A DNA stretch of 64,000 nt, from NCBI RefSeq assembly GCF_000970685.1, contig NZ_LAJB01000002.1:1-64000 (forward strand), given 5' to 3'. Origin of the DNA: Domibacillus indicus. GTDB taxonomy: Bacteria > Bacillota > Bacilli > Bacillales > Domibacillaceae. Each line of letters begins with the position of its first letter. The stretch's first letter is position 1. The translations under genes were made by a program, and so were the position numbers. Below, one piece after another: positions 44,189 to 52,688 of the stretch. The notes beneath the pieces are model-generated. The model had not been told where the DNA came from, made no database searches, and saw only the letters and a list, made by a program, of their open reading frames with translations.

Positions 44189-45454
44189 TTATCTAGTCTC
44201 TTTTGGTATGTAAATGGTGAAAATAGTGCCGGCAGATTCATTGGGTATAACTTCGATCATCCCTTGAAAGGATTCAACCGCTTCTTTCACATTATGAAGG
44301 CCAAATCCCCGCCCTTCTCCTTTCGTTGAGTAGCCTTTCTCAAACAAAAGCTGGAGGGCTTCTTCGTCAATGCCCGTTCCGTTATCCGTCACTTCAATAA
44401 TAAGCGTCGGGCTGGCGTCGGTAATCAGGAAGGTAACACGCGGCTCCTTTTCCTGCTTTACGGCTTCAAAGGCGTTATCAATCAAGTTGCTGATCACGGT
44501 CAGCAGTGAATGTCCGTCTACGTGGGCAGGAAGAGCCGATAGAACGCTTTCCTGTTCAATCGCAAAGGATATCTTCCGCTCGGATGCTTTAGCGGTTTTG
44601 CCTAATAAAACAGCTTGAACCAGGTCATCCTGAATTTGGTTAAAGACAATCTGGTTTTGAAGGGACACATTGTCCGCTTCTTTTTGGATAAAATCAATCG
44701 CTGCCTCGTTTCGCCCAAGCTGCAAAAGCCCCGACAGTACATACAGCTTATTTTTAAATTCGTGCGTTTGTGCGCGCAGCTCATCCGAATACAGACGCAT
44801 CTCGTCAATGGTCTTTTTATACATCGCCGCAATTTTCGAAGGCTCAAAGCCAAGCGTATCAGCCAGAATGCTCCTGGTCAGCCATAAACCGCCCAGAACG
44901 CCTGCCAGAAGGGCGAAAGCGGCTGCCAGTAAAATATCTCCGGTTTGCGCGGCTGTTTTTTGTGCAATCGATTTTTTGGAAAACTCGACGGAAACGGTGC
45001 CAATTACTTCGGTGTAACGATTGGTTGTTTTCATAATCGGCGCTTTGCCGATAATAGCTTGTCCATCCGTGCCGGCTTCCTCTACTGTATAGGTTCCGCC
45101 GTAAATAAGAGAACGGCTGTCAGACTCGCGAAGCGGCTTCGCCTCACCGCCGGTGGATAAAACGGTGCCGTTTCGTCCCGCTATTGAAATGGACCGGGCC
45201 TCCGTCCGCTCCTGGATATGCTCAAGTACAGGCAGAAGCGCTTCGCGATCATGGTTTTCTGATAAAAAAGCGGTCGTTTCCGGCATAAGAGAAATCGTCT
45301 GTGCGGTTTGAAGAGACAGCTGATGGACCTGCTCAGCCGTCTCTCCTGACTGAATGGCGTAAAAAACAGCCGACATGCCGGCTATAATGAAAAAGAGCAG
45401 GGCAAAAACCAGTGTAAAAATTTTGGTCCGGAGTGAAACCGTTCTTGTTTTCAT
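44189..45454 (-). CDS. citS: CitS/DcuS-type sensor histidine kinase
   Basis: 421 residues from ATG 45454 with GGAG just upstream. Membrane helix ~13-35, an extracytoplasmic PDC/PAS-like sensor (~36-165), second helix (~170-195), a SPOB-like dimerisation part with phospho-His in AQTHEFKNKLYVLSGLLQLG, and HATPase with NLIDNAFEAV and GTGIDEEAL, GRGFGLHNV. The HEFKNKL motif is typical of the CitA/DcuS family. Citrate sensor by context. Separated from citM by a terminator. Confidence 0.88.
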   Translation of the reverse strand: MKTRTVSLRTKIFTLVFALLFFIIAGMSAVFYAIQSGETAEQVHQLSLQTAQTISLMPETTAFLSENHDREALLPVLEHIQERTEARSISIAGRNGTVLSTGGEAKPLRESDSRSLIYGGTYTVEEAGTDGQAIIGKAPIMKTTNRYTEVIGTVSVEFSKKSIAQKTAAQTGDILLAAAFALLAGVLGGLWLTRSILADTLGFEPSKIAAMYKKTIDEMRLYSDELRAQTHEFKNKLYVLSGLLQLGRNEAAIDFIQKEADNVSLQNQIVFNQIQDDLVQAVLLGKTAKASERKISFAIEQESVLSALPAHVDGHSLLTVISNLIDNAFEAVKQEKEPRVTFLITDASPTLIIEVTDNGTGIDEEALQLLFEKGYSTKGEGRGFGLHNVKEAVESFQGMIEVIPNESAGTIFTIYIPKETR

Positions 45455-45510
45455 GAAGACTCCAATCTGCTTTTGATCAAATTGTACGAAACATTTGAAT
45501 AGAAGAAAAG

Positions 45511-45548
45511 AAAAAATCCCGGATTCCGAAAAATTCCGGACCGGGATT
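45511..45548 (-). terminator. Terminator after citM
   Basis: On the minus strand AATCCCGGTCCGGAA pairs with TTCGGAATCCGGGATT, followed by TTTTC. It lies right after the citM stop, so citM and citST may be separate or partly read-through units. Confidence 0.85.
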
Positions 45549-45552
45549 ACCA

Positions 45553-46884
45553 TTACAAGGAAATAACACCAAATAGCACAGCGGCAATGGTCATAACAAG
45601 GGATGTACCAATTGTCCAAAGAACCGTAAACCGCTGATACTGGCCAAAATCAACCTTCGCCATCCCCACAAGCAGGTAGGTTGAAGCAACAAGCGGGCTG
45701 AGCAAGTGAACAGGCTGTCCAAGCAGCGAAGCCCGGCCAAGCTCAACAGCGCTAATGCCGTAATTCGAAGCGGCTTCTGCAAGAATCGGCAGCACCCCGA
45801 AGTAATAGGCATCATTAGACATGAAGAATGTCAGCGGCATGCTTGTAATCGCTGTAATAACCGGAAGATGCGGTCCCATTGCATCTGGAATAATGGCGAC
45901 AAGGCTGTTGGCCATCGCATCGACCATTTCCGTTCCAGATAAAATGCCTGTGAAAACACCTGCAGCAAAAACAAGTGAGACAACGGCAAGTACATTTCCT
46001 GCATGGGCAGCGATCCGCTCTTTTTGATGAGCAACATTCGGATAGTTAATCGTAATCGCAATGGCAAATGCTAGCATAAACAAAATTGGAAGCGGCATAA
46101 CGCCTAAAATAAGCAATGTCATAAGAGCAGCTGTCAGGATAAAGTTAACCCAGAGAAGCTTGGGACGCTTCCATTTGGCTTCTTCTTCTGAAACAGCGGC
46201 CGTCCCGAAAAACGTTAAGTAGCTTTTGCCTTCCGCCGGCTGGTGAAGTTCTTCCATTGAAAGAACGCCAAGGCGTTTCCGTTCCCTTTTTCCCATCCAG
46301 TAAGCGGATAAAATCACCCAGGCAGCCCCCGCCAGCATAACTGGAATTAAAGGGTTAAACAGCTCCTGCATATCAAGGCTCAGGGCGCTTGCTGCACGGG
46401 CAGTCGGTCCGCCCCATGGTGTTAAGTTGGTAACTCCGCAAGCCATAAGCGCAACGGCCGGCAGAATAAGCGGGTTCATTTTCAGGCGCTGATAAAGCGG
46501 CAGCATTGCTGAAATGGTAATCATATACGTTGTTGTTCCGTCACCGTCAAGTGAAACCGTCATGGCCAGTATAGCAGTACCGACAACAATTTTCATCGGA
46601 TCGCCTTTTACGGCTTTTAAGATTTTGCCAACCACTGGATCAAAAAGCCCGGCATCGATCATAACACCAAAATACAAAATAGCAAACATCAGCATAACGC
46701 CGGTCGGCGCAAGTTCTGTAATCCCTGTAAGGGCCATTTCACCAAGATTTGAACCAAATCCGGCAAAGACAGCAAACGCAGCCGGCACAATCATCAGGGC
46801 AATTAACGCGGACAATTTTCCGCTCATAATTAAATACATGAAAACAGCTACCATAGAAAAACCTAAAATGGCGAGCATTGTCAT
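45553..46884 (-). CDS. citM: CitMHS family metal-citrate/H+ symporter
   Basis: 443 residues from ATG 46884 (AAAGGAG 10 nt upstream; GTG 46893 is too close). Roughly a dozen membrane segments; LAILGFSMVAVFMYLIMSGK at the start, TVSLDGDGTTTYMITISAML and NLTPWGGPTARAASAL are family signatures. Takes up citrate complexed to divalent metal. Beside CitST-like genes as in B. subtilis, where CitST induces citM. A cre-like site upstream suggests glucose repression. Confidence 0.9.
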   Translation of the reverse strand: MTMLAILGFSMVAVFMYLIMSGKLSALIALMIVPAAFAVFAGFGSNLGEMALTGITELAPTGVMLMFAILYFGVMIDAGLFDPVVGKILKAVKGDPMKIVVGTAILAMTVSLDGDGTTTYMITISAMLPLYQRLKMNPLILPAVALMACGVTNLTPWGGPTARAASALSLDMQELFNPLIPVMLAGAAWVILSAYWMGKRERKRLGVLSMEELHQPAEGKSYLTFFGTAAVSEEEAKWKRPKLLWVNFILTAALMTLLILGVMPLPILFMLAFAIAITINYPNVAHQKERIAAHAGNVLAVVSLVFAAGVFTGILSGTEMVDAMANSLVAIIPDAMGPHLPVITAITSMPLTFFMSNDAYYFGVLPILAEAASNYGISAVELGRASLLGQPVHLLSPLVASTYLLVGMAKVDFGQYQRFTVLWTIGTSLVMTIAAVLFGVISL

Positions 46885-46912
46885 CGTACCCACACTCCTT
46901 TTTCACATTCTT

Positions 46913-46926
46913 TGAAAACGCTTTAT
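46913..46926 (-). promoter_or_regulatory. cre-like site upstream of citM
   Basis: TGAAAACGCTTTAT matches most of the CcpA cre consensus TGWNANCGNTNWCA, failing at the end. It sits ~30 bp before the citM start. CcpA repression of citM is known in B. subtilis; here it is inferred. Confidence 0.5.
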
Positions 46927-47149
46927 TATTGAATAATTTAATTAATTTAAGCGGAAACGTATATAAAACGAAAATTAAAAAATTATTAACAATAAAAGCT
47001 TTTTTGTTCATAAAAATTTTTTTTTTGCTGTGTTTGTTTTTCGAATGAAAGGAAGAAAGAAACCCCTGTTTCTCTCCGGTCTGTTTATTTCCTAACGGGC
47101 GGGGTAGAAATTTACTAAATAACAGCTTCAGCATAAAGGAGGGTTTGCA

Positions 47150-47422
47150 GTGGATTCGCTTTTAAAAAAGAAATGGCTCGCCGGAGGAATGGCAGCGTTT
47201 CTCGCGCTGGGCGGCCTGGCCGGCTGCGGCGGCAGTGAAGATGAAGAGCCTGCAGAAGAACAGGAAGGCCAGCTGGACGAAGAAAACGAGCCGGATCATG
47301 ACAACGAGGATCAAAACGACCAGCTGGATGATCAAATTGAACAGGATGATACGATCAATGACGGCGTTGATATGCAGGACGGCGAAAAAGATGATCAGCT
47401 CGACGAAGAAGAAAGCCAATAG
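47150..47422 (+). CDS. Small acidic lipoprotein
   Basis: 90 residues from GTG 47150, behind AAGGAGGG. A signal peptide ends in LGGLAGC (Cys ~26) with GG after it; the remaining ~60 residues are almost all Asp, Glu, Gln and Asn, low complexity (DQLDDQIEQDD). A membrane-tethered anionic tail, perhaps cation-binding. No family recognised. Monocistronic with its own terminator. Confidence 0.75.
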   Translation: MDSLLKKKWLAGGMAAFLALGGLAGCGGSEDEEPAEEQEGQLDEENEPDHDNEDQNDQLDDQIEQDDTINDGVDMQDGEKDDQLDEEESQ

Positions 47423-47453
47423 CTCCTTTTATGCTCCTGGCTTTTCATAAATA

Positions 47454-47488
47454 CAAAGAAGCTTCTGATTTGTTCAGAAGCTTCTTTG
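47454..47488 (+). terminator. Bidirectional terminator
   Basis: CAAAGAAGCTTCTGA pairs perfectly with TCAGAAGCTTCTTTG, between the lipoprotein gene and convergent rtp. Confidence 0.85.
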
Positions 47489-47505
47489 TTTGTGGTTTTA
47501 TATGA

Positions 47506-47865
47506 TTAATACACGTCTTCCAGGGCTTTTCGCAAAAGCGACATGCTGCGGTCAAGATCGGTTTTCACTTGTTTTTTATACAGCTTTGCTTTTTCATAAT
47601 CAGCAAACTGATAGATAACAATTTCTTTGTATTTAGCGCCTTCCTGTATTTTTTTCTGGCGTTTTAGTATTCCATCGTCAATTAATTCGTGGAGTGACCG
47701 GTATATTTCCGAATGGTTTGGTTCATAACCAAAAGCCTTGAAAGATGCTTTTAACTCGTCCATCGCCTGCATTCCATACATTTTATGCTCTTCAACAAAC
47801 CGAATCATATAAAGCTTTAAAAATGCGCGCTGTTTGATTAAAAATTTCCCTTCACCTCTGGGCAT
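47506..47865 (-). CDS. rtp: Replication termination protein homologue
   Basis: 119 residues. FLIKQRAFLKLYMIRFVEEH, YGMQAMDELKASFKAFGYEP then NHSEIYRSLHELIDDGILK and YQFADYEKAKLYKKQ closely follow B. subtilis Rtp (winged helix with C-terminal dimer helix). Rtp dimers bind Ter sites and block replication forks. No Ter-like CTATGTACYAAAT site was found directly upstream, where B. subtilis has TerI/TerII. If it is functional, this window may be near the terminus; some relatives carry rtp elsewhere. Confidence 0.88.
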   Translation of the reverse strand: MPRGEGKFLIKQRAFLKLYMIRFVEEHKMYGMQAMDELKASFKAFGYEPNHSEIYRSLHELIDDGILKRQKKIQEGAKYKEIVIYQFADYEKAKLYKKQVKTDLDRSMSLLRKALEDVY

Positions 47866-47950
47866 TGGTAATCACTCCTTTTCTTTTCATTTTAATGAAA
47901 TATGTTTTGTTTGTCAAAATTGAATTTTGCACATAATGGTTTTAGTGAAA

Positions 47951-47964
47951 GCGGCTTCAGCCGC
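47951..47964 (-). terminator. Short GC hairpin after phospholipase D gene
   Basis: GCGGC-TTCA-GCCGC just past the stop at 47969. The T-run is better on the plus strand (GTTTTT); weak terminator for the minus-strand gene. Confidence 0.45.
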
Positions 47965-47968
47965 GTTT

Positions 47969-49408
47969 TTAAAAGGTGGTGAAATGGGTGGTTTTTTGGA
48001 ACGAGTAAATCATCCGCTTCCAGAGAGAGATTTTTTCACTGTGTTTTTCGTATGGATCTGTGTAAACAGCTCCCCTGTTTTCCCAAATCATATGAAAATA
48101 ACGGTCCACTTCCCTGATTAGTTCACTGTCGTGGGGCGCCCTTATTTTTATATCTGTTTCCGGATTGTAGTTGTTTAAGTTCCGTGATGTGTGGTTTGCC
48201 GACCCGCTGATGATAACTGTTTCTTTTTTATGCTTCACGTAAATCATTTTGGGATGAAACTGCTCCGGCTCCTGTGCGAACCAGCGTATTTCCACTTCGT
48301 TATCTGTATCCTCCCGCAGTTCAGCGGCCATTGGAATATTGGGCAGTCCTGTTTTTTTACGGCCGAATGAGTTTTTATTTGTATCAAGAACCAGCCTCAC
48401 CTCTGCTCCCCGCTCGGCCGCATCCGTCAAGCCTTCAACAACGGTCCGGTCAGCTAAATAAAACATCGCCATCCAGATTTCGTCGCCTTTTTCTGCTTTG
48501 CTGATTTCTTCATGGACAGCATCCTGTATTTTTGCTTCTGTCAGCAGCTGCACATGAATCGTTCCCTGGTTTTTATGAGGAGCAATCTCTTCTGGAAATG
48601 TTATTTTCCTGCTGGTATCCGCGGCCGCTTTCTCACTTTTCAGCATATCATTGACCAGCGCCCCTTTTACTTCAAATGCCACATTGGCAAAATAAAAGCT
48701 TGCATCATGCGGGTTGGCTGAACTGATCAGCGTTGTTTTCTCTGTAGTCATGGTTTTGCGGTGGTTGGCTTTAATATTAAAAAGCTTTAAATAAGAGCGA
48801 ATCGTCATATCCGGCGCTGTTTCCGAAAGTGCATTCGGCAGCCAGCCGTCCTGGCTGTTTCCCCACCAAGTAAACAGCATCCGGTACAGGCCGCTGTAAA
48901 CAGGCGTCGGGTCCCGGAACGCATCCATATTCGTTTCAACTACTTCAATGCCGGCTTTTTTCATTTTTTCAAATTCCGGCACAGCGTGGGATTGATAGGA
49001 TGAGTTTACTTCGTCTGTTATGAAGAGAATGGGCATACGGGGATTTGCTTCTTTTTTGGCAAGCAGGGCTTCTGTAATTTTTGCGGCAATACCCGGGTAC
49101 TCTTTCTCTTTTTCATGATAGGAGTTAAACAAAAAATAATCGAGAATAATAAATTGTTCTGCTTCTTCTATTATAGCAAGCATCCTTGTGAAAATTTCTT
49201 CTTCATAAAAGGTCCGGCTATCTTTTTGGCCAGACAGGTTATAGAAAAACCCAATGTCTTTTTCCTCTACGGTATATTCCCTGCTTTCATAGGAAATGTT
49301 CTCCGGCAGAGGCCGGTATACATTGAAAAGCATGACTGTTACATAGAAAGCAAGAAAGATAATTGTAAAAAGCCGCCGTTTTCCCCATTTATCGAGTGTT
49401 TTTTTCAT
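47969..49408 (-). CDS. Phospholipase D family protein, membrane-anchored
   Basis: 479 residues. One N-terminal membrane helix (~14-30, FTIIFLAFYVTVMLFNV). Two PLD half-motifs: NHRKTMTTE near 212-220 and FHPKMIYVK near 414-422, followed by SGSANHTSRN. Both keep His and Lys but lack the usual Asp (Glu and Lys instead). Cardiolipin synthase-like layout, but activity could be altered. Extracellular or membrane-surface domain likely. Monocistronic. Confidence 0.8.
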   Translation of the reverse strand: MKKTLDKWGKRRLFTIIFLAFYVTVMLFNVYRPLPENISYESREYTVEEKDIGFFYNLSGQKDSRTFYEEEIFTRMLAIIEEAEQFIILDYFLFNSYHEKEKEYPGIAAKITEALLAKKEANPRMPILFITDEVNSSYQSHAVPEFEKMKKAGIEVVETNMDAFRDPTPVYSGLYRMLFTWWGNSQDGWLPNALSETAPDMTIRSYLKLFNIKANHRKTMTTEKTTLISSANPHDASFYFANVAFEVKGALVNDMLKSEKAAADTSRKITFPEEIAPHKNQGTIHVQLLTEAKIQDAVHEEISKAEKGDEIWMAMFYLADRTVVEGLTDAAERGAEVRLVLDTNKNSFGRKKTGLPNIPMAAELREDTDNEVEIRWFAQEPEQFHPKMIYVKHKKETVIISGSANHTSRNLNNYNPETDIKIRAPHDSELIREVDRYFHMIWENRGAVYTDPYEKHSEKISLWKRMIYSFQKTTHFTTF

Positions 49409-49477
49409 AACCGGCCTCCGTTCTCTTTACGGGTAATATACCCATGCGCGTAGAGGCAAAAACCGGTCAGAAAGCGG

Positions 49478-50542
49478 CTAAACACGTTTAAAAAGCATGG
49501 CTGCCCCAATCCCTCCCGCACTTCCGACCGCGGCAATTCCATAGGTTTCCCGGCGCTCCTGCATGCCATAAAAAAGCCGCAGAACCAGCATGGCGCCTGA
49601 TGCCCCGTACGGATGGCCAAGTGCCAGCCCGCCGCCGTTTGGATTGATTTTCTCAAAAGGAATGTCCAGCCTGCGGGCGGCATAAATAATTTTCACCGCA
49701 AAGGCTTCGTTTATTTCCCAGACATCAATATCAGAAGCCCGCAGTCCTGTTTTCTGGAGCAGTTTTTTAATCGCCGGAACCGGCGTCGCCGCAGGAAAGT
49801 TCGGATCTGCGCCGGCTGTGGCACTTGCTTCTACTTTTAAACCAGCTGCCCTGTCAGAGGTCAGGGTGACCGCGCAGGCTGCATCATTAAAAGCAGACGC
49901 ATTCAGCGCCGTAATCGTGCCGCCCGCTTTAAAAGCCGCTTTCGCGCGGAGAGCCATTTTCTCAATCGGGCGCTCTTTCATGGCTGCTTCATCCTGTATA
50001 TATCCATGAATCGAAACGATTTCTTTTTGAAACCGCTGTTTTTTTACTGACTCTGTATACCGTTTGTAGCTCAGGACGGCATAATGATCCTGTTCTGCCC
50101 GGGTAATACGCTCCCGCTCGGCCAGCCATTCTGCCGCCATTCCCATCTCGGGATCACCTATCCATTCAGAAGAGAAAATGGCTTTTTCCGGACGTGGGGA
50201 CGTGCTTGAGCTTTCACAGCCGCCTGCAATAATGCATTGTGCTTCTCCAGATCGAATAAGCGCCGCGCCAAGCCGGACCGCTTCCAAACCGGAGGAACAC
50301 TGCCGGTCAATCGTCAAGCCGGGCACTGTATCAGGAAGACCGGCTGTTAATGAAGCAAGGCGGGCAATATTCCCGCCCGGTCCTGTCACATTGCCCAAAA
50401 TGATTTCATCGGGCAGTGTGCCTGATGACTCCGCCAGCTCTTTTAAAACAGGAGCTGCTAATTCGGCTGCGCCTGTATGGGCAAAAATTCCGTTTTGGAT
50501 GCCGACCGGTGTCCGGCGGGCATCCGTTATGTAAACATTCAT
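49478..50542 (-). CDS. yhfS: Thiolase family acyl-CoA acetyltransferase (YhfS-like)
   Basis: 354 residues. Nucleophile Cys in IDRQCSSGLEAVRLG near 84, NEAFAVKIIY, and GHPYGASGAM carry the Cys, Asn and His. The second catalytic Cys (usually CxGGG) reads VGSAGGIG, so Ser replaces it. Shorter than classical thiolases (~390). It overlaps the upstream ligase gene by 4 bp, matching the yhfT-yhfS pair of B. subtilis. Confidence 0.85.
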   Translation of the reverse strand: MNVYITDARRTPVGIQNGIFAHTGAAELAAPVLKELAESSGTLPDEIILGNVTGPGGNIARLASLTAGLPDTVPGLTIDRQCSSGLEAVRLGAALIRSGEAQCIIAGGCESSSTSPRPEKAIFSSEWIGDPEMGMAAEWLAERERITRAEQDHYAVLSYKRYTESVKKQRFQKEIVSIHGYIQDEAAMKERPIEKMALRAKAAFKAGGTITALNASAFNDAACAVTLTSDRAAGLKVEASATAGADPNFPAATPVPAIKKLLQKTGLRASDIDVWEINEAFAVKIIYAARRLDIPFEKINPNGGGLALGHPYGASGAMLVLRLFYGMQERRETYGIAAVGSAGGIGAAMLFKRV

Positions 50543-51942
50543 AGAAGCATCTCCCTCGCTTTTTGCTGCAGGTCCTGCCGGGCGATTTTCCCATTGGTTG
50601 TCAGCGGGATCGAATCTGCCTGAATCCAGCGTCTTGGCAGCTTTTCAGTGGACAAGGCTTCTCTAGCAAATGCCCTGACCGACTCCCGGGCCGCCTCTCC
50701 TGTATAAAAGCAGACAATTCGTTCGCCAAGATGGGAATCCGGCACAGAGGTAACAGCAGCCATGTCCACACCCGGGCATCTGGCAATGACCCGCTCAATT
50801 TCTTCCGGATAAACATTGACACCGCCGGTAATGATCATAAACTCGTTTCTGCCGACAATGTATAAGTAGCCGTCTTCGTCTACATATCCCGCGTCACCGA
50901 CCGTGTAAAAACCATCTTCTTCAAGATTGAGCATGCAGTCTCCTTCCTTTATATACCCGCTGAACAGCATCGGACTTTTCACAAAAACGGTGCCGATTTG
51001 ATGGGCAGGAAGGTTTTTTCCCTGCGCACGGATGTTAATCGTTACTCCCGTGCTTGGTTTTCCGGATGAAGCAGGCCGTTTTTTGTAATCGTCCGGCGTC
51101 ATATAAGATACAAAGCTCAGCTCAGAAGCCCCGTAAAACTCATAAAGCGGCACAAACGGATACAAAGAAGTCCATTCCTGCTTTCGTTCCGCAGTCCATC
51201 CGGCTCCGGATAAAAACACAATCCCGTTTGATGTGAAGACCCCTTCTGATTTTATGCCTTCAAGCATTGTTGGGACTGCATAGAAAACAAAGGAGCGTAA
51301 CGAATTCAGTGTATCAATGGTGCTGCGGGGCAAAAACTTGTCCATCAGGACAATCGGCTGCCCGCTAAAAAGAGCAAAAGCGACGCCGTATAGAAAAAGG
51401 GAATGATGGACAGGCCCGGCGATCACGGCTGTTTCCCGTCCGGTCAGCGGAAAATCAGCCAGGCCCGCTTCAAAGCTTTTCAGCCAGGAATGCTGGCTGC
51501 GCACAAACTGTTTTGGCGTGCCGCTTGAGCCGGATGTAAAACCCGAGTAAAACAGTGCCCCGGAATCCGGATGGCAATAAGAAGAAGGTTCTGTTTTTTG
51601 AATAGAGCTGCCAGCCTGCTGAAGATCCCCGGTATCCAGGAAGAGCGCCGGATTTGCCAGCCGAAGCCGTTCATCCCGTTCCGCAGCGGTCATTCGCGGG
51701 TCAAGCGGCATAAAAATAAACCCGGCCCGGACAGCTCCGCAAAACAAAGCGATCGTTTCCCACTGATTTCTTGCCGTTACCGCCACCGTATCACCCGGCT
51801 GGCCGTGGAGCAAAAGCCAGGCGGCAGCCCGTTTTGTTACGTTCTCCCACTCCCTGCATGTAAAAGATTGATCCGGCGTTTGTAAACAAATGAACTCCGG
51901 ACACGTTTGTGCCCGGAGCGATTGTACAGATGTGATATTCAT
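50539..51942 (-). CDS. yhfT: AMP-binding acyl-CoA ligase (YhfT-like)
   Basis: 467 residues of the ANL superfamily: YSGFTSGSSGTPKQ (P-loop-like), LYEFYGASE, YTVGDAGYVDEDGYLYIVGR and the C-terminal TTNGKIARQ Lys. Activates an acyl group to acyl-CoA. Between bioY and yhfS; the BirA box before bioY suggests these genes belong to the biotin regulon and may help supply a biotin precursor, as proposed for B. subtilis. Confidence 0.85.
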   Translation of the reverse strand: MNITSVQSLRAQTCPEFICLQTPDQSFTCREWENVTKRAAAWLLLHGQPGDTVAVTARNQWETIALFCGAVRAGFIFMPLDPRMTAAERDERLRLANPALFLDTGDLQQAGSSIQKTEPSSYCHPDSGALFYSGFTSGSSGTPKQFVRSQHSWLKSFEAGLADFPLTGRETAVIAGPVHHSLFLYGVAFALFSGQPIVLMDKFLPRSTIDTLNSLRSFVFYAVPTMLEGIKSEGVFTSNGIVFLSGAGWTAERKQEWTSLYPFVPLYEFYGASELSFVSYMTPDDYKKRPASSGKPSTGVTINIRAQGKNLPAHQIGTVFVKSPMLFSGYIKEGDCMLNLEEDGFYTVGDAGYVDEDGYLYIVGRNEFMIITGGVNVYPEEIERVIARCPGVDMAAVTSVPDSHLGERIVCFYTGEAARESVRAFAREALSTEKLPRRWIQADSIPLTTNGKIARQDLQQKAREMLL

Positions 51943-51973
51943 CTTCGATCCCCCTGCTCTACTATATCAGTTT

Positions 51974-52528
51974 TTACGCAGCGCGGCGAAAGGACGGCAC
52001 AGCCTGCAAAGCGGTCCGCAATTTCGGAACGAGGGCAGCCGCCGCTATTGATTTTAATATGTCTCCCGGGATAAACGCCATGCTGGAAATGGCAACTTCT
52101 TTTAGTCCAACTCCTGTAACAAGCGCTTGAACCGGTATACCGATTGCATATAAAACGACGACACCGCCGAGAAGGTTAGCAGCAAATGTCCGGCGCGCTG
52201 TCAGCTTTGCTGCGCGCTCTGTGAGAAGGCCGACAACAAAAGCGCCGGCAATCCAGGACACGATAAAGCCTGCGCTCGGTCCTGCAAAAACAGCCAGGCC
52301 GCCGCGCCCCCCGGCTAAAATCGGTGCTCCTGCGGCAACGGTAAGCAGAAAAATGATCTGGCTGAGAGCTCCAAGACGTGCACCCAGCACTCCTCCTGCA
52401 ATCATCACCCCGATTGTTTGAAATGAGATAGGCACCGGCGTAAAAGAAAGCGGAATCGGCGGCAGGAAGCCGAGAATAGCCATAACCGCTGCGAACATGG
52501 CAGCCTGCATCCAGTGTATTGTTTTCAT
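51974..52528 (-). CDS. bioY: BioY, biotin ECF transporter substrate component
   Basis: 184 residues from ATG 52528 with GGGGGAG upstream. Six hydrophobic segments; FTPVPISFQTIGVMIAGGVL and GRGGLAVFAGPSAGFIVSW are BioY signatures. Binds biotin in the membrane. First gene of bioY-yhfT-yhfS, downstream of a promoter overlapped by a BirA operator. Confidence 0.93.
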   Translation of the reverse strand: MKTIHWMQAAMFAAVMAILGFLPPIPLSFTPVPISFQTIGVMIAGGVLGARLGALSQIIFLLTVAAGAPILAGGRGGLAVFAGPSAGFIVSWIAGAFVVGLLTERAAKLTARRTFAANLLGGVVVLYAIGIPVQALVTGVGLKEVAISSMAFIPGDILKSIAAAALVPKLRTALQAVPSFRRAA

Positions 52529-52558
52529 TATGTACTCCCCCAATAAATTGTTTTTCTC

Positions 52559-52610
52559 ATTGTAAAGCGGCTCCTCACTATTGTCAACCTTATTTTATTA
52601 AGGTTGACAA
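52559..52610 (-). promoter_or_regulatory. bioY promoter and BirA operator
   Basis: Dyad TTGTCAACC-N12-GGTTGACAA at 52581-52610 matches the Firmicute BirA box (TTGTTAACC...GGTTAACAA). On the minus strand its right arm contains the -35 TTGACA (52582-52587), 17 bp from TACAAT (52559-52564), so bound BirA would block initiation. Confidence 0.88.
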
Positions 52611-52688
52611 ATAACCCGACAGCCTTTTGCGGGCTGATATGTTAAAATAAGTGCCGTACATATATTTCGAGGCAATGAGGTGCTTGTT

